Source of the DNA: DASXMX01 sp036794395
GTDB taxonomy: Bacteria; Planctomycetota; Phycisphaerae; Tepidisphaerales; Tepidisphaeraceae
Assembly (NCBI GenBank): GCA_036794395.1
Contig: DAIRGS010000036.1
Location: 1-36,159, forward strand
DNA: 36,159 nucleotides
Direction: 5' to 3'
The notes beneath the pieces are model-generated. The model did not search any database and was not told the DNA's origin. It worked only from the letters and a program-made list of their open reading frames with translations. Position numbers and translations under genes: made by a program. Shown here piece by piece: positions 8,301 to 16,454 of this stretch. The number at the start of each line of letters is the position of its first letter. The first letter of the stretch is position 1.

Positions 8301-9434
8301 ATGCGACCCATCGTCACCCTGATCACGTTGCTCATAACTTCGACCTTTTCCCTCGCCCAAACCCCCGCCGCGACGCCCGCACCGGGCGGGGCATTGCGGC
8401 ACCTGCTCTACGTCGCCGTCCCCGGCATTCGCGATTATGCGCAATATGGCGGAAACGGGATTCTCGTCTTCGACATCGATCACGATCACAAGTTCGTCCG
8501 CCGGATCAATGTCCCCGCCATGGGCGTCCCCAATAAGCCGCAGGCTTCCAAGGGCATCTGTGCCAACAGCACTACCGGCAAGCTTTACGTCAGCAACACC
8601 AAATCCCTCACCTGCATCGACCTGACCAACGACGCAATCCTCTGGGAGAAAACCTACGACGACGGCTGCGATCGAATGTCGATCTCTCACGACGGCAAAA
8701 CCATTTTCGAGCCCACCCTCGAAGGCAAATACTGGCATGTGATCGATGCCGCGACCGGCGATGAAGTCACCCGGATTCCAACCGATGCCGGCGCGCACAA
8801 CACCGTCTTCGGCCTTGATGGCCGCCACGTTTATCTGGCCGCGTTGCATTCCCCGATGATGGTGGTTGCCGATGCCCAGACCCGCGCCAAGGAAACGGTC
8901 GTAGGCCCGTTCGCCGCCCCGATCCGGCCCTTCACCATTAACGCAGCCTGCACGCTTTGTTACGTCAACGTCAATGATCTTCTCGGATTCGAAATCGGCG
9001 ATCTCAAGACGGGTAAGAAGCTCTTCCGGGTCGAAGTCCAGGGTTTCGAAAAAGGCGACACCAAGCGGCACGGCTGCCCCAGTCATGGCATCGGCCTTAC
9101 GCCCGATGAAAAAGAGTTATGGGTCACCGACGCCCACAACAGCCGTCTGCATATCTTCGATAGCACCGTCATGCCGCCCAAACAGGTCCAGAGCATCGAG
9201 CTTCACGATCAACCCGGCTGGATCACCTTCAGCATCGATGGCCGCTTCGCCTACCCCTCGACCGGCGAAATCGTCGATGTCAAAACCCACAAAGTCATTT
9301 CCACACTGAAAGATGAACACGGGATGGAAGTCCAGAGCGAAAAGCTCATGGAAATCGACTTCTACGGCGGCAAGCCCGTCCACGCCGGCGATCAATTCGG
9401 CCTCGGCCGGGCTGGCACTCCCACTACACGATAG
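8301..9434 (+). CDS. Secreted beta-propeller (YncE/YVTN-like) protein
   Basis: The ATG at 8301 begins a clear signal peptide (MRPIVTLITLLITSTFSLAQ), giving 377 residues; the open frame upstream to 8187 is unrelated. After a Pro/Ala linker the protein consists of repeated four-strand blade units with surface loops typical of YncE/YVTN propellers: GILVFDIDHDHKFVRRI, GKLYVSNTKSLTCIDL, GKYWHVIDAATGDEVTRI, RHVYLAALHSPMMVVADA, KELWVTDAHNSRLHIFD and GRFAYPSTGEIVDVKT. Such proteins are periplasmic or extracellular binding scaffolds. No catalytic residues can be assigned. The 10-N gap lies about 140 bp upstream, so its promoter region is incomplete. Confidence 0.8.
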   Translation: MRPIVTLITLLITSTFSLAQTPAATPAPGGALRHLLYVAVPGIRDYAQYGGNGILVFDIDHDHKFVRRINVPAMGVPNKPQASKGICANSTTGKLYVSNTKSLTCIDLTNDAILWEKTYDDGCDRMSISHDGKTIFEPTLEGKYWHVIDAATGDEVTRIPTDAGAHNTVFGLDGRHVYLAALHSPMMVVADAQTRAKETVVGPFAAPIRPFTINAACTLCYVNVNDLLGFEIGDLKTGKKLFRVEVQGFEKGDTKRHGCPSHGIGLTPDEKELWVTDAHNSRLHIFDSTVMPPKQVQSIELHDQPGWITFSIDGRFAYPSTGEIVDVKTHKVISTLKDEHGMEVQSEKLMEIDFYGGKPVHAGDQFGLGRAGTPTTR

Positions 9435-9531
9435 ACGCGGAAATTTCTTCCAATTCCATTCGGATGAGGTTGCTCGCTCCTCTGGGCTGGCGAACAATCT
9501 GGAGTCTCGCTTTTCGTTTCTGGAGGCTCGA

Positions 9532-9960
9532 ATGAAAATGTCGAATGCGATTGCAAGTGTGAACGTCCAAAGACCATCAGTTGAAGGTCTCGAACCCCGT
9601 CGCCTGTTGGCTGCCACGCCCACACCGATAACGAATTTTGTAGGTCAATACGTGGGCAGCCTTCAAGCCACCGGCGGCGATCCCCAATCCATCGTTCTGT
9701 CCATTACCACCCAGAAAAAGCGAAGCTTCTCGGGTTCTTTCACCGAAGACAACGGCGCGACCGCCACCGTCAAGGGGACTGTCGCAGTCAAAGGCACTTC
9801 AAAATTCACCTTCCACAGCACCAAGGTGAAGCCGGCATTCAATGGCATCGCCAACGTTGGTTTCAACAGCACCGGCGATATCCTGGTCGGCTTATTCATT
9901 ACCCATACCGGCAAGGTCAGAACGAACAGCTCATTTGTTGGCGTAAAACAGACTGTCTAA
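9532..9960 (+). CDS. LEPR-xLL motif secreted protein
   Basis: This 142-residue protein starts at the ATG at 9532 with GGAGG about 6 bases upstream. Its N-terminus carries VEGLEPRRLLAATPTP (about residues 17-32), the LEPR-xLL motif found at the N-terminus of many planctomycete surface and secreted proteins and thought to act in export. The remainder is a Thr/Ser/Gly-rich beta-sheet region (VGQYVGSLQA, SFSGSFTEDNGATATVKG, NVGFNSTGDILVGLFI) resembling a short lipocalin- or transthyretin-like barrel, but no family can be named. It lies 97 bp downstream of the propeller gene. Its TAA stop is also the outermost triplet of repeat element copy A. Confidence 0.75.
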   Translation: MKMSNAIASVNVQRPSVEGLEPRRLLAATPTPITNFVGQYVGSLQATGGDPQSIVLSITTQKKRSFSGSFTEDNGATATVKGTVAVKGTSKFTFHSTKVKPAFNGIANVGFNSTGDILVGLFITHTGKVRTNSSFVGVKQTV

Positions 9961-10215
9961 ATGACCGTGTGCGATTCCGCGCCATTGCTTTTTAAGTGGC
10001 ACGGCCTTCCAGGCCGTAGACGGGGACGCTTCGGGTCCGGCGCCGGGCGAGATGTGGGAAAACCAACTCGCCCGAACCGGGCATTTTCTGGTGGCAATTC
10101 AGAAGGTTGTCCAACTGTCGAAACCATATCACACGCGTCACTGAAGATCATGCCCCTCAATCATGGGCTGGAAGCCCATGCCACAAAAAGGCGCGAAATC
10201 GCGCACGGTCATTTA
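9958..10215 (+). repeat. Nested inverted-repeat element, copy A (complete)
   Basis: This is a 258-bp element with 26-bp terminal inverted repeats (9958-9983 and 10190-10215) differing at two positions, with outer sequence TAAATGACCGTG. Inside are a perfect hairpin ACGGCCT-tcc-AGGCCGT (10001-10017), a central block with GATGTGGGAAAACCAA (10051 onward) and GAAGGTTGTCCAACTGTCG, and a second perfect hairpin CATGGGCT-gga-AGCCCATG (10162-10180). GTGGCA before the first hairpin can also pair with TGCCAC after the second. Copies B and C share this order. It fills most of the 369-bp spacer before the oxidoreductase. A short open frame across it is not considered coding. Confidence 0.85.
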
Positions 10216-10329
10216 GCAGCTACGGATAAGCACATCAAACACGTCCATGCAACGGCGCCCGCGCGTTTGTGGTAAAACTGCGCAGAACAAAGTTCACTGT
10301 CGCTCAATCCAAACGCCCCGGAATTGCCC

Positions 10330-11667
10330 ATGAAATCTTCCATCACACGCCGCCAGTTCAATCGCACCGCCATCGCCGCCGCCGCGGGATCGTTGGCCGC
10401 CCCGGCGTTTCTCCGCGGACAAAACCTCAATGGCAAGATGAACATCGCCGTCATCGGCTCTGGCGGGCGCGGTGCGGCCGACATGGATGCCGTGTCAAAA
10501 TCGGAAAACATCGTGGCCCTGTGCGACGTCAACGAACGCAATCTCGCCTCGGCCGGGCGCAAATTCCCCAACGCCAAAAAGTTCACCGACTTCCGCGAGA
10601 TGTTTAACAACCCCGGCGATTTTGATGCCGTCGTCATCGCCACCTGCGAGCACACTCATGCCCTGGCGACCATGCTCGCGCTCAAGAACAAGAAGCACGT
10701 CTATTGCGAGAAGCCGCTTACGCACGATGTCTGGGAAGCCCGCCAGGTTCGCGAAGCCGCCGCCAAGACCGGCGTCACCACTCAAATGGGCATTCAGATT
10801 CACGCCAACGACAACTACCGCCGGGTGGTGGAGCTCGTGCAGGGCGGCGCAATCGGCCCGATTCATGAGGCACACGTCTGGGTCTCCCGCGCCTGGGGAT
10901 TGCAAAGCCGCGAGGCATTCATCCGCAACAAAGACATTGTCTTTGTCACCACCCGCCCCACTGAGCCCGAAACGCCACCCGACACCCTTAAGTGGGACCT
11001 TTGGCTTGGCCCCGCCGAAGAGCGGCCCTTCAGCTCCGTGTATTTCCCCGGCCCCAAGTGGTATCGCTGGTGGGATTTCGGCAATGGCACCATGAGCGAC
11101 CTGGGCAGCCATTTTAATGACCTGCCCTTCTGGGCGCTTAATCTGCACGCGCCCCTATCCATCGAAGCCAGCGGCCCCCCGCCCCACCCCGATATCGCCC
11201 CGGCCACCATGTCCGCCACCTACGAATACGGTCCCCGCGGCGACTTGCCGCCCGTCAAACTCGTCTGGCATCAAGGCGAAAACAAACCCGAAATCTGGAC
11301 AGATGGCGGAATTCCCAAGTGGCCTGATGGAATCCTCTTCATCGGCAAAAAAGGAATGCTCATCTCCAACTACGACAAGCACGCCCTGCTCCCCGAAAAG
11401 GACTTCGCCGACTACAAGCCCCCCGCACAAACCTACCCCCACTCGCCCGGCCACCATCAGGAATGGATCCAGGCCTGCAAAGACGGCAAACAGCCCATGT
11501 GCAATTTCGAATACGCCGGCTGGCTCACGGAAGCCAATCACCTCGGCAACGTCGCTTTCCGCGCCGGCACCAAACTCGAATGGGATGCCGAAGCCATGAA
11601 AGTTAAAAACACCGTGGCCGCCGATCCCTACCTCAAGCGCAGCCGCCGCAAAGGGTGGGAATTGTAA
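10330..11667 (+). CDS. Tat-exported Gfo/Idh/MocA family oxidoreductase
   Basis: The ATG at 10330 gives 445 residues beginning with a twin-arginine signal (TRRQFNRTA followed by AIAAAAGSLAAPAFL). Residues about 38-160 are the NAD(P)-binding Rossmann fold: IAVIGSGGRGAAD as the glycine-rich loop, VALCDVNE as the second strand, and VYCEKPLTHD with the family's EKP lysine. The C-terminal domain contains WYRWWDFGNGTMSDLGSHF, usually a substrate and subunit-contact region. Planctomycetes carry many exported members, presumed to oxidise or isomerise sugars or sugar acids in the periplasm; the exact substrate is unknown. A TTG six bases upstream is a weaker alternative start. Confidence 0.9.
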   Translation: MKSSITRRQFNRTAIAAAAGSLAAPAFLRGQNLNGKMNIAVIGSGGRGAADMDAVSKSENIVALCDVNERNLASAGRKFPNAKKFTDFREMFNNPGDFDAVVIATCEHTHALATMLALKNKKHVYCEKPLTHDVWEARQVREAAAKTGVTTQMGIQIHANDNYRRVVELVQGGAIGPIHEAHVWVSRAWGLQSREAFIRNKDIVFVTTRPTEPETPPDTLKWDLWLGPAEERPFSSVYFPGPKWYRWWDFGNGTMSDLGSHFNDLPFWALNLHAPLSIEASGPPPHPDIAPATMSATYEYGPRGDLPPVKLVWHQGENKPEIWTDGGIPKWPDGILFIGKKGMLISNYDKHALLPEKDFADYKPPAQTYPHSPGHHQEWIQACKDGKQPMCNFEYAGWLTEANHLGNVAFRAGTKLEWDAEAMKVKNTVAADPYLKRSRRKGWEL

Positions 11668-11700
11668 TCATCGCGCTGCCAAGCGACGCCAGCCAAGCGA

Positions 11701-11778
11701 GGTTTAGCGGTCGGACCGCAGGTCCACCTCTTTCGACCGGTCACGCAAGAGGCGGGCCTCCGGTCCAACCGCTAAACC
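11701..11778. repeat. Long hairpin repeat, 32-bp arms
   Basis: The left arm (11701-11732) and right arm (11747-11778) are reverse complements at 28 of 32 positions, separated by a 14-base loop that itself contains GACCGGTC. The arm core is TTAGCGGTCGGACCGCAGG. A half copy of the same arm occurs at 21861-21888. It lies in the 171-bp spacer between the oxidoreductase and the small membrane protein. It could act as a transcription stop for the upstream gene, but its recurrence points to a dispersed repeat. Confidence 0.75.
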
Positions 11779-11838
11779 GCGCTCGTCCAAATACCTTCCC
11801 TTGTTCACACTCCCCACGACTCGTACCCTTGATCCAGA

Positions 11839-12165
11839 ATGATGTCTTTCGGATTCATGGTGGTCGCCGTTATTTTCTGCCTTTTGCTGGCCGTGGCGAT
11901 GGCAAAGCTCTATCTGACCGACACCCGCCGGATGACCTCTCACACCGATGCCAGGGTGGTCAGCTCCGAACAGAAGGTGATCATCACCGAAGACGAACGC
12001 CGCACCGAAACCGAAATCGTCGCCCGCTTCACCGCTTTAGGCCGCGAGATCGAGCTCAAGCGCGTGGTGCGCGGCGAGCGCGCCAAACAATTCCCCCCCG
12101 GCAGCACCGTCCCCGTCCGCTACAATCCCGGCCGGCCGTGGATGGCCGATCTGCTGATTGAATAA
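11839..12165 (+). CDS. DUF3592-like small membrane protein
   Basis: This 108-residue protein has one N-terminal transmembrane helix (about 4-22, FGFMVVAVIFCLLLAVAMA). A mostly beta domain follows: ARVVSSEQKVIITEDE, TEIVARFTALGREIELKRVV, and the closing PPGSTVPVRYNPGRPWMADLL. The final segment, with strands leading to VPVRYNPxxP, is typical of DUF3592-type domains, which are membrane-tethered and of unknown role. Two adjacent ATG codons (11839 and 11842) could each serve as start. It converges with the protease-like gene after 74 bp, and no clear terminator is visible between them. Confidence 0.72.
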   Translation: MMSFGFMVVAVIFCLLLAVAMAKLYLTDTRRMTSHTDARVVSSEQKVIITEDERRTETEIVARFTALGREIELKRVVRGERAKQFPPGSTVPVRYNPGRPWMADLLIE

Positions 12166-12239
12166 TTTCGCCCGGCTTCGTAGCCGCCATCCGGTAGGCG
12201 CATCCCAACCGCCGGCACAACACTCTTCATTTTGCACGA

Positions 12240-14030
12240 TCACGGCAGTACCAGAAGTCCAACGGCATCCATATTCAACCCCTTGCGCCCGCAAACCCCA
12301 ACCACATGTTCCCCATGCCCGGCCAACTGCTTTGGCGGCAATCCTGAAATCGGTTGACCAATCCAATCGCTCAGGTAATTGTCAGTCGTATCAATTCGGC
12401 CCCCGTCGACTCGCATGAAAATCACGCGGAACGCGTGCGCGTATTGATCGCTGTCTACGAGGATCCCACCCACCACGTACCCTTCCCGCGCCATGACTAT
12501 GCTTGCCGGCAACGAAGCCGGTGGACGGGTATAGAACGGCACCAGCCGACGAATGATCCCCTTCTCATCCCAGGTTGCCATTTCGTACGCAAATCCAACC
12601 ACGTCGCGCAGATTTGAACCACGGAGTTGAATGGGCATACCCCCATTCCCACCCGCCAGCGGTGTAGGGACCGGAGTCGTGGACGGCACCAGGGCTGCCA
12701 CTTTCCCAAAGTCCACCAGTTGCCCCACTTCAGTCAAGGTTTGTGCGCCGGACGTCGCCGGCGATCCGCTGAACGGAATCGATCCGCTCTCGCGGGCAAC
12801 GACTTCCTCACCGAGCCGGACAGTCAGCGAATATTCCAGTGCTCCCACTGGCCGCTGCGCCATTTCAACGATGACTCTTGATGCGCGCGTCAGGTCTAGC
12901 GACACAGTGACCTCGCCGAGTCCAATCACAACATCGCTCAGTCCAGTCAACGAGCCATTCAATTGTTCGCCCGTGTCAAGCGCTACGCTGTAATCGCCAC
13001 TATCTCGCCGATCGATCCGTCGGACATGATCCAGCGCCACCGATTTAGACCCGATCTTGAAACTCACCGGTTTTACTTTGCCGGATATGACTCCTTCACC
13101 AAAACGGGCATTGACGATTGATTCCACGCTTCCGGCACTGATTTCGGGCACAAACTCGAACGTGCAGGCGCCATCCTGCATCCGCGCCCTCATTAAGCGA
13201 GGGTCGCCGCCGGTTCGTGATCGCAAAGACAATTCGGCCTCATATGCTCCGCGCGGCTTGCTGAGGGGAACAACGTTGAACGTCAATCGATTCATTCGCT
13301 GCCGCGTTTCATACGGCAACGATTGCGGCGACATCGTGATCAGCGGCCCGGCGTTGAGCCCATGCAAACGCCCAAGCGGAATCGCACCGCCGCCGGCCGA
13401 CCGAGCCAAATTGCTCTCCGCGTCCACAATGCCCACCACATGGCCGGCATCGTCCACCACCGGGCCACCGGTTTGACCGCGAACCAGTTGCGCATCGAAC
13501 GAAATGCGTTCGAGTTCGCCATCGCGCTTCTGAAGCGAGGTGATGCGGCCGGCATTAACGCTCGCTGCGGGCAGGTCATGATTATCGGCGTCAATCCGGC
13601 CACCACGAATCGGATACCCAAACGCCGTCACCGGCATCGTTGCAAACAATTGATCGGGCGTCTCCATTTCAAGCGGTGTCAGCGTGGCAGACGCCTCGGT
13701 CTGCAAAACCGCGATATTCGCTTCTCGATCTGACCGGATCACGGTCGCGTCTACCACACGTTGCTCAGCCTCGCCCACCATGAGCACCAACTGAAGCGAT
13801 CCGTTGTCAGCGGCGTCAGCCACCGTGGCGGTGGTCAGGAAAACTCCGGCACGGCTCACGCAAAACGCCGATCCGATCTGACGCCCACCACCGCGTCGTC
13901 CGTCTGTAACCTTCACCAGCGCAGTCGCGCGCTCCCCATCTTTAACCAACTGAGGAGTCAGGGCCATGGCTGTCGTGCTGCCAGTCGCAACGAGAAGCCC
14001 AATCGTGAAATGCGTCATCCAGTTTAACAT
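12240..14030 (-). CDS. Trypsin-fold (HtrA-like) protein with all three catalytic residues replaced
   Basis: The ATG at 14030 is preceded by AGGGAGG at a good distance and begins a signal peptide (MLNWMTHFTIGLLVATG, then AMA), giving 596 residues. Residues about 35-215 align with the S1C protease fold: GSAFCVSRAGVFLTT, VIRSDREANIAVLQ, NAGRITSLQKRDGE, RGQTGGPVVDDAGHVVGIVD. At the catalytic positions the usual His is T69 (LTTATVADAA, family LTNAHVV), the Asp is N105 (ANIAVL, family TDLAVL) and the Ser is T187 (GQTGGP, family GNSGGP). It should therefore not be an active serine protease. The C-terminal 380 residues are beta-rich with repeated strands and no named domain. A role as an exported binding or scaffold protein is inference. 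Confidence 0.82.
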   Translation of the reverse strand: MLNWMTHFTIGLLVATGSTTAMALTPQLVKDGERATALVKVTDGRRGGGRQIGSAFCVSRAGVFLTTATVADAADNGSLQLVLMVGEAEQRVVDATVIRSDREANIAVLQTEASATLTPLEMETPDQLFATMPVTAFGYPIRGGRIDADNHDLPAASVNAGRITSLQKRDGELERISFDAQLVRGQTGGPVVDDAGHVVGIVDAESNLARSAGGGAIPLGRLHGLNAGPLITMSPQSLPYETRQRMNRLTFNVVPLSKPRGAYEAELSLRSRTGGDPRLMRARMQDGACTFEFVPEISAGSVESIVNARFGEGVISGKVKPVSFKIGSKSVALDHVRRIDRRDSGDYSVALDTGEQLNGSLTGLSDVVIGLGEVTVSLDLTRASRVIVEMAQRPVGALEYSLTVRLGEEVVARESGSIPFSGSPATSGAQTLTEVGQLVDFGKVAALVPSTTPVPTPLAGGNGGMPIQLRGSNLRDVVGFAYEMATWDEKGIIRRLVPFYTRPPASLPASIVMAREGYVVGGILVDSDQYAHAFRVIFMRVDGGRIDTTDNYLSDWIGQPISGLPPKQLAGHGEHVVGVCGRKGLNMDAVGLLVLP

Positions 14031-14136
14031 GGGGAACCCTCCCTTTAGGGACAGACTATACCATAGGATTTCATTGCTCAAAGCATGTTCATGTTCGCCC
14101 ATACAAGCCCATGCAACAAGTCCATTCTGAAATAAA

Positions 14137-14164
14137 TTGACAGCACCACGCTAAGCATTATCCT
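14137..14164 (+). promoter_or_regulatory. Candidate sigma70-type promoter for the small secreted protein gene
   Basis: TTGACA (14137-14142) and TATCCT (14159-14164) are separated by 16 bases, ahead of the gene starting at 14217. This would place the transcript start near 14171 and leave a leader of about 46 bases. The -35 box is a perfect match to consensus; the -10 box matches at 4 of 6 positions. Confidence 0.5.
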
Positions 14165-14216
14165 GATATTCCCGTCGAGGATCTGAAAGCAATTCGATCG
14201 ACAAAAGGGAATTCCA

Positions 14217-14612
14217 ATGAAACCGCCACGCCACGTCGCATGGATCGTTCTGGCCTCAATTGTAATGATTTTCGCCGCCGCCCGGCCCGCCTGCGCCGCC
14301 TCGCCCGTTCAGGCCGAAATCGACGGTCTGCGAAACGCGTATCTCAATCTCGTGGCCGGCAATCACAATTACGCCGGCCATCGCGCCCGCGCGTTGAAGG
14401 AAGTCGAGGACGCCTGCCAACTGCTCGGTTTACCCATAAAAGGCGACGGCAAGGCCCGCCAGGCTCAGAAATCGTCCGACACCGATCTCTCCGCCGCCAA
14501 AAACTATCTCGAAAACGTACGCAACATTGCCGCCGGCCAGAACCAGACCGAAGTGCTGCGACACGTGAATGCCGCGCTCAAGGAAATCAACATTGCGCTC
14601 AAGACCAAGTAG
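14217..14612 (+). CDS. Small secreted helical protein of unknown function
   Basis: This 131-residue protein has an AAGGGA ribosome binding site and a signal peptide (residues about 8-27, AWIVLASIVMIFAAARPACA). The mature part is predicted helical: EIDGLRNAYLNLVAGNHNYA, GHRARALKEVEDACQLL, SDTDLSAAKNYLENVRNIA and VLRHVNAALKEINIALKTK, suggesting a helical hairpin or four-helix bundle. GHRARAL followed by a C-terminal LKEIN-type helix recurs in secreted planctomycete hypothetical proteins, but no function is known to me. It has a good candidate promoter upstream, and the DUF1080 gene follows after 12 bp, so the two are probably one operon. Confidence 0.75.
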   Translation: MKPPRHVAWIVLASIVMIFAAARPACAASPVQAEIDGLRNAYLNLVAGNHNYAGHRARALKEVEDACQLLGLPIKGDGKARQAQKSSDTDLSAAKNYLENVRNIAAGQNQTEVLRHVNAALKEINIALKTK

Positions 14613-14624
14613 TCTTCTGCATCC

Positions 14625-15614
14625 ATGCAGCACCAGCCAACCCCCCGGCGGCACTTCCTCCCAATCCTCATATTCTTGTTGATCGCATCCGCTGCGCCCA
14701 TGGCGCTCGCCGGTGCGAGCCCCTTTGTCGGAGACTGGGCGCTCACCATTCCTGGCGGTGGCGCCGGCTGGCTCGGCGTCAGCGACACGCCCACCCCTTC
14801 CGCCCAAATCATGTGGGGAGCCGGCAGCGTGCTGCCGGTGAAAAGCGTCAAGGTTGAAGGCAACACCCTGGTCCTCACCCGCGAGGAACGCTCCCGCCAG
14901 GGTGGAGTGATCACCGAAACCATTTCCGCCACCAGCGAAGATGGCCAAACCCTCAAGCTCACTACCATCAAGAAACGCCCCGACGGTTCCGAGTTCGGCA
15001 AAGCCGATTTCACCGGCAAACTCCAGCCGCCCATTCCCCCCGCCCCCGATCTCTCGAAGGTCAAATTCGGCCCGGAAATCCAACTCTTCAACGGCAAAGA
15101 CCTCGCCGGCTGGGATCTCACCGATCCCAAATCCGACAACGGCTGGCTCGTCAAGGATGGCCTGCTCACCAACGATCAATCCGACCGCACCAAACACTAC
15201 GGCAACCTCCGCACCGACCGCGAATTTGAAGACTTCAACCTCACCCTCGAAGCCAACGTCGCCAAAGGCGGCAACAGCGGCGTCTACATCCGCGGCATCT
15301 ACGAAATCCAGGTCGCCGACACCATGGGCCGTAAGCTCGATTCGCACAACATGGGCGCCGTCTACAGCCGCATCACCCCCACCCAATCCGCCGAAAAACC
15401 CGCCGGCGAATGGCAAACCCTCGACATCACCTTCGTCGATCGCCACATGACCGTCGTCTTAAATGGCAAAAAAATCATCGACAACCAACCCGTCCACGGC
15501 TGTACCGGGGGCGCACTCTTCTCCGACGTCACCCGCCCCGGCCCCATCTACCTCCAGGGCGACCACACCGGCGCGCAATACCGGAACATCGTCCTAAAGC
15601 CTATAGTCAAATGA
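14625..15614 (+). CDS. Secreted DUF1080 (3-keto-disaccharide hydrolase-type) protein
   Basis: This 329-residue protein has a signal peptide with a hydrophobic core at about 12-29 (LPILIFLLIASAAPMALA). Residues 30-130 form a small beta domain (VGDWALTIPGGGAGWLGV) of unassigned family. Residues about 140-329 match DUF1080: the signature LFNGKDLAGWD, GWLVKDGLL, the glycan-binding jelly-roll segment FEDFNLTLEANVAKGGNSGV, YEIQVADTM, and a closing IYLQGDHTGAQYRNIVLKPI. DUF1080 proteins are abundant in planctomycetes and include 3-keto-disaccharide hydrolases. Whether this one is catalytic or only carbohydrate-binding cannot be told. It lies 12 bp after the small secreted protein gene. Confidence 0.9.
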   Translation: MQHQPTPRRHFLPILIFLLIASAAPMALAGASPFVGDWALTIPGGGAGWLGVSDTPTPSAQIMWGAGSVLPVKSVKVEGNTLVLTREERSRQGGVITETISATSEDGQTLKLTTIKKRPDGSEFGKADFTGKLQPPIPPAPDLSKVKFGPEIQLFNGKDLAGWDLTDPKSDNGWLVKDGLLTNDQSDRTKHYGNLRTDREFEDFNLTLEANVAKGGNSGVYIRGIYEIQVADTMGRKLDSHNMGAVYSRITPTQSAEKPAGEWQTLDITFVDRHMTVVLNGKKIIDNQPVHGCTGGALFSDVTRPGPIYLQGDHTGAQYRNIVLKPIVK

Positions 15615-15734
15615 CGCCAATGCGACCTCAAAGTCACCATGCAGAATGGCGTATTCGAGTATCAGCATCAGAGGCGCATGACGTTTGTCGCGATTTGTAA
15701 AGTTGTGGCAGTATTGCCGATCTGTTCGACGCCC

Positions 15735-15758
15735 GAGAATGCAAGAGAATGCAAGAGA
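15735..15758. repeat. Short tandem repeat, 10-bp unit
   Basis: GAGAATGCAA is present at 15735-15744 and 15745-15754, followed by a partial third copy (GAGA). It lies in the spacer between the DUF1080 gene and the next hypothetical gene, 36 bases before that gene's start. Confidence 0.6.
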
Positions 15759-15793
15759 TTCCTGCCGGCCGTCGCGCGGGCTAAGATCTGGAG

Positions 15794-16168
15794 ATGAGAT
15801 TGGAGTTTCTTTCAAGCGGCGCGCCTGACTGCCCGCTCGTCCGGTTGTTCGATTTTGGCAACGACGAGGCCTGCGAGCTCCGGCGAGTCTTTGAGCATCT
15901 AGCTTCTGGCGCATGGTTGCAGGTTGATCTGAGCGAGTTGCCGTTCTTAGAGGCGATGAACGGCTGCCGGCTCTCACTGTCACGTGGTGATCGCGATTCA
16001 GGCGTCGAACCGGCCGATGATGGCTTCAACTGTACGTTGACCGCTATGACTTGGCAGGATGTCGCGGAATTGACCGAGCCGTTCTGCAAGCCAAATTCTA
16101 CAGGATTTCAGTGGCTGAGTACGCAGGGAACAATTTCGCTTCTGCTGTCCCCGACCGGTCGCTGGTGA
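15794..16168 (+). CDS. Hypothetical protein
   Basis: This 124-residue cytoplasmic protein has no signal peptide or membrane segment and matches no family I recognise. It has alternating strand and helix elements: LVRLFDFGNDEACELRRVFE, WLQVDLSELPFLEAMNGCRL, FNCTLTAMTWQDVAELTEPF, and GFQWLSTQGTISLLLSP at the end. This could be a small alpha/beta immunity- or regulator-like fold, which is a guess. Codon use is less GC-biased than the neighbouring DUF1080 gene. A good hairpin-plus-T terminator follows at 16214, supporting it as a real transcribed gene. No strong ribosome binding site is visible before the ATG. Confidence 0.6.
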   Translation: MRLEFLSSGAPDCPLVRLFDFGNDEACELRRVFEHLASGAWLQVDLSELPFLEAMNGCRLSLSRGDRDSGVEPADDGFNCTLTAMTWQDVAELTEPFCKPNSTGFQWLSTQGTISLLLSPTGRW

Positions 16169-16213
16169 GCGGCTTTACATGAAGCAACGCCTATCAGCAG
16201 AAACGAAATCGGG

Positions 16214-16234
16214 AACGCCATCGGCGTTTGTTTT
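16214..16234 (+). terminator. Intrinsic terminator candidate
   Basis: AACGCC (16214-16219) and GGCGTT (16223-16228) form a perfect stem with a 3-base loop, followed by TGTTTT. It lies 45 bases beyond the stop of the hypothetical gene ending at 16168. Confidence 0.5.
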
Positions 16235-16454
16235 GGATTTGCGCTGCTATGAAGTAGACCTTTCCTCAATACTCAAACCAGTCTCGCCACCATACCCATG
16301 AATTTGGCGCAGTAGTAATAAGCGGTAAATGAAGGCGTCGTTCCAAACGCCCCACCGTAACCACCTCACGCGCCTGCTGCGCTCCCGCCCTCCTTGCCAC
16401 CTCACCGTTCCCAAGGAACAATCCACAAAACCGCATCCCCGATCCGAGGCCCGA

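Noticed and set aside
9961..10275. Open frame of about 104 codons starting MTVCDS across repeat copy A
   Set aside because: It begins in the terminal repeat. Copies B and C do not keep the frame, and the residues are dictated by the palindromes.
14430..15446. 338-codon minus-strand open frame opposite the DUF1080 gene
   Set aside because: Gly/Ala/Val/Asp-rich antisense shadow with no start context; the plus frame has a clear DUF1080 signature.
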